Assembly: GCA_903938935.1 (NCBI GenBank)
Contig: CAJAFD010000194.1
Coordinates: 1 to 6,992, forward strand
Direction: 5' to 3'
Origin: an uncultured Opitutia bacterium
Lineage (GTDB): Bacteria; Verrucomicrobiota; Verrucomicrobiia; Opitutales; Opitutaceae
Length of the DNA stretch: 6,992 bases
Position 1 is the first letter of the stretch. Each line of letters opens with the position of its first letter. The translations under genes were made by a program, and so were the position numbers. Of this stretch, positions 6,201 through 6,992 are shown one piece after another. The notes beneath the pieces were generated by a model. The model made no database searches, was not told where the DNA came from, and saw only the letters and a program-made list of their open reading frames with translations.

Positions 6201-6826
6201 GCGTGACCTCGGCCTACACGACCGGCCCCGTCTCACTCCCCACGGGCGCCACCGGCCGCCTCCTCTGGTGGAACATCCTCGGCACCCCCTTCAGCACCGT
6301 GGCCGGCTACAACTCCACCAACTCAGCCGCGACTAACTTCGCGAGCAACGTCGATGCCCCGATGGCGGTGTTCCGCGCCCTGATCGGCCGCCCCCGCCCG
6401 CAAGTCCGCAAATACTCGGCCAAGTTCAACACGAAATACAACCTCGCGGGCATCTCCGATCACCCCGTCCTCAAAGCCATGAGCGTCGGCGGCTCGCTAC
6501 GCTGGAGCGACAAAGGCTCCATCGGTTTCTACGGCCTCGGCTATGATTCCAGTAAAGATCTCACGCTCGCCTCCAACAAGGTCATGCAGCTCGATCCCAA
6601 TCGGCCGATCTATTCGCCCGCTGAAACCTATGTCGATTTATTCGTGAATTATCGCACCCGCCTGTTCGACAACAAGATCCGCGCCAACTTCCAGCTCAAC
6701 GTGAAGAACGCCCAGGAAAGCGGTGGCGGCTTGCAGGCCACCGGCGCCTTCTTCGATGGCCGCCCATCGACCTATCGCATCGTCGATCCGCGACAGTTTA
6801 TTTTATCAGCCTCCTTCGATTTATAA
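3170..6826 (+). CDS. TonB-dependent outer-membrane receptor with N-terminal EF-hand (Opitutaceae-type)
   Basis: This is a 1218-residue outer-membrane transporter that would import a substrate into the periplasm using TonB-ExbBD energy. Residues 1-33 are a Sec signal peptide: a basic n-region (R9, R11, R14), a hydrophobic core 'MLAGLALVSAAPIW', and predicted cleavage after 'AQA'. Residues 48-59 form an EF-hand loop. 'QVIALSPFEV' (85-94) lies where the TonB box is expected. The plug domain follows (about 100-235), with 'LGQSITVMTKEQM' near 119-131, 'NRVRGIG' (178-184) and 'LELSRGPNANIFGLGNASGTVN' (209-230), the counterpart of the family's 'ieVlrGPss-lyG-ga-GG-vN' motif. The remainder alternates aromatic and polar residues as in a 22-strand barrel and ends in 'ILSASFDL', like a terminal beta strand. 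It is longer than typical receptors (about 650-1000), implying large extracellular loops, including a Gly-rich stretch encoded near 5267-5282. No SusD partner, TonB or sigma/anti-sigma gene is visible. The family call is firm, but the substrate cannot be read from sequence. Confidence 0.94.
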   Translation: MNMTTYLNRQRCQRIGMLAGLALVSAAPIWAQAALPSATSAAMLAKYDTNRNGKLDPDELAAMPAGQKANIPVENATAPSANSDQVIALSPFEVISENKGYFSANSMSGTRMNSKIEDLGQSITVMTKEQMVDFAMLDINDVFDHMASTEGTGSYSQFDTDRTGAVVDQVSLNPNNANRVRGIGNANIAFNNIATTGRVPVDPLWMDSLELSRGPNANIFGLGNASGTVNQVPATANLSRNFTRVETRGDSYDGWRASLDVNRILLKQKLSVRASYANQHTGFVRKPSGENSRRLSFQVKAQPFKNTTVSASWYNYKNSAVRPNFTTPRDYYTGWFAAGKPGWNPVTGLITLANGQVYGNGNVLGSTTPYTAAPANFIAGGPENRSIFQIGAPGQTPYWSMTRYTSGAFATTDPFAATSTGIGLLTTAPSETYSATQQPLYNSVARPINNRSIYDWRSINLAGNSKAWDDVNTYLAQLDQVILYTPKQTLAAQVTFLREDAKRLENQPMGPASVNSNVGQLQVDVNQVNLDGTPNPYFGRPYLRSNEPYLRDKPLLWDTTRAQTVYRIDFSQDKGFSKWLGTQQLLGYYEYKDQQNRQYTYRHSALGKNLAWQQKYIGLNTPLGNRVQQSIADPRYGIAPGNYARVNEQYYVGNTVGGGIEYAPSFFPEGVSAPYVWGPSSGAMIKDTSAIGFTPSPDSGGGGANVQTVIKTKGGVLQSTFLDGKLVGTFGLREDTVYDHNAPLATLTSDLRAYDFAASNKWLPGWREAKGKTKSLSIVARPLRDLRLLKSAVNSGNGVTRFLAEAVSSLSLTYNKSDNFIAQGPAFDLFLKPLPNQTGTSKDMGLWMTMLDGRLSIRYNRFDTKQLNLRNGDITTMAQRVLRYEGFVATDAWNLRTQTTAWLNGLGTGGVATNEQIAAAIKMPLAQYNGLQSIVANNTYAAVMDAQSKGDELEINFNPTKNWTVSSSVTKTEAINTAVGSAVDDYIAARMPIWKSLEDPRFTQTTQTLGGVTSAYTTGPVSLPTGATGRLLWWNILGTPFSTVAGYNSTNSAATNFASNVDAPMAVFRALIGRPRPQVRKYSAKFNTKYNLAGISDHPVLKAMSVGGSLRWSDKGSIGFYGLGYDSSKDLTLASNKVMQLDPNRPIYSPAETYVDLFVNYRTRLFDNKIRANFQLNVKNAQESGGGLQATGAFFDGRPSTYRIVDPRQFILSASFDL
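3311..3346 (+). other. EF-hand calcium-binding loop in the receptor's periplasmic N-terminus
   Basis: The 12-residue loop 'DTNRNGKLDPDE' (residues 48-59) fits the canonical EF-hand at every position: acidic or Asn ligands at 1 (D48), 3 (N50), 5 (N52) and 9 (D56), Gly at 6 (G53), hydrophobic at 8 (L55) and Glu at 12 (E59). It is preceded by a short helical segment 'SAAMLAKY' and followed by 'LAAM'. Only one copy is seen, so it would bind calcium alone or by pairing with another EF-hand protein or subunit. Confidence 0.8.
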
Positions 6827-6850
6827 AAAAATCTTAAGCGCAAACCCTCT

Positions 6851-6883
6851 CGCCGCCACTCGCCCGAGTGGCGGCGTTTTTTT
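6851..6883 (+). terminator. Strong intrinsic terminator of the receptor gene
   Basis: CGCCGCCACT (6851-6860) pairs perfectly with AGTGGCGGCG (6867-6876) around a 6-nt loop, and two further inner base pairs (CG/CG) are possible on paper. Seven T's follow directly (6877-6883). It starts 24 nt after the receptor stop codon. The opposite side of the stem has no T-run on the minus strand, so it looks one-directional. Confidence 0.93.
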
Positions 6884-6992
6884 GCTTAGAAAACCTGAAG
6901 GCCGCATGCATCCATCGCGGTGCAACAGTTGAGAATGAGCTAAAACACCGCCGTTGAATTTCGCCGGTAGAGCGCACGGTGACGTTCAGCAG
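6884..6992. other. Terminal intergenic stretch without a supported gene
   Basis: No start codon here opens a reading frame of useful length on the + strand. ATGs at 6904 and 6935 run into stops within a few codons. On the minus strand a 16-codon open stretch enters from the window edge and stops at 6940, too short to judge. I see no tRNA, repeat or promoter of quality. Confidence 0.5.

Noticed and set aside
6940..6992. The C-terminal end of a convergent minus-strand gene (16 codons then a stop)
   Set aside because: The stretch is too short to distinguish from chance, and the sequence matches no family I recognise. It needs the sequence beyond 6992.

Overview
This window looks like chromosomal DNA from a GC-rich, Gram-negative bacterium. 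The best guess is the Verrucomicrobiota, near Opitutaceae. The main support is the last gene, a very long TonB-dependent receptor whose mature N-terminus carries a 'LSPFEV...GY...GTR' segment that I associate from memory with the large receptor families of Opitutus-like bacteria. Start codons without a clear Shine-Dalgarno sequence and the 'MNCPHHIKIF' form of threonyl-tRNA synthetase agree with this but do not prove it. No search was run, so the taxonomy is inference.

Layout, all on the + strand. (1) Positions 1-390 hold the 3' end of cysS (cysteinyl-tRNA synthetase), cut by the window edge. (2) thrS (threonyl-tRNA synthetase) is at 400-2349, 9 nt after cysS and in the same reading frame, so the two are probably co-transcribed. 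(3) An intrinsic terminator at 2372-2401 ends that unit. (4) A small tetratricopeptide-repeat protein starts at 2406, only 4 nt after the terminator's T-run. (5) Positions 2886-3169 are a non-coding gap with hairpins, a possible promoter and a leader. (6) A 1218-residue TonB-dependent outer-membrane receptor occupies 3170-6826, with a signal peptide and an EF-hand calcium-binding loop before the plug. (7) A strong intrinsic terminator lies at 6851-6883. (8) The last 109 bases hold no gene I can support.

The first half is housekeeping: two synthetases that charge tRNA-Cys and tRNA-Thr. The second half is an envelope nutrient-uptake gene that appears to be its own transcription unit, and nothing links it functionally to the synthetases. 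I see no mobile element, CRISPR array, tRNA or rRNA. No complete undescribed system is evident. The features most worth a second look are a ThrRS that lacks the TGS domain but carries about 53 extra residues next to its zinc site, and the EF-hand in the periplasmic N-terminus of the receptor.
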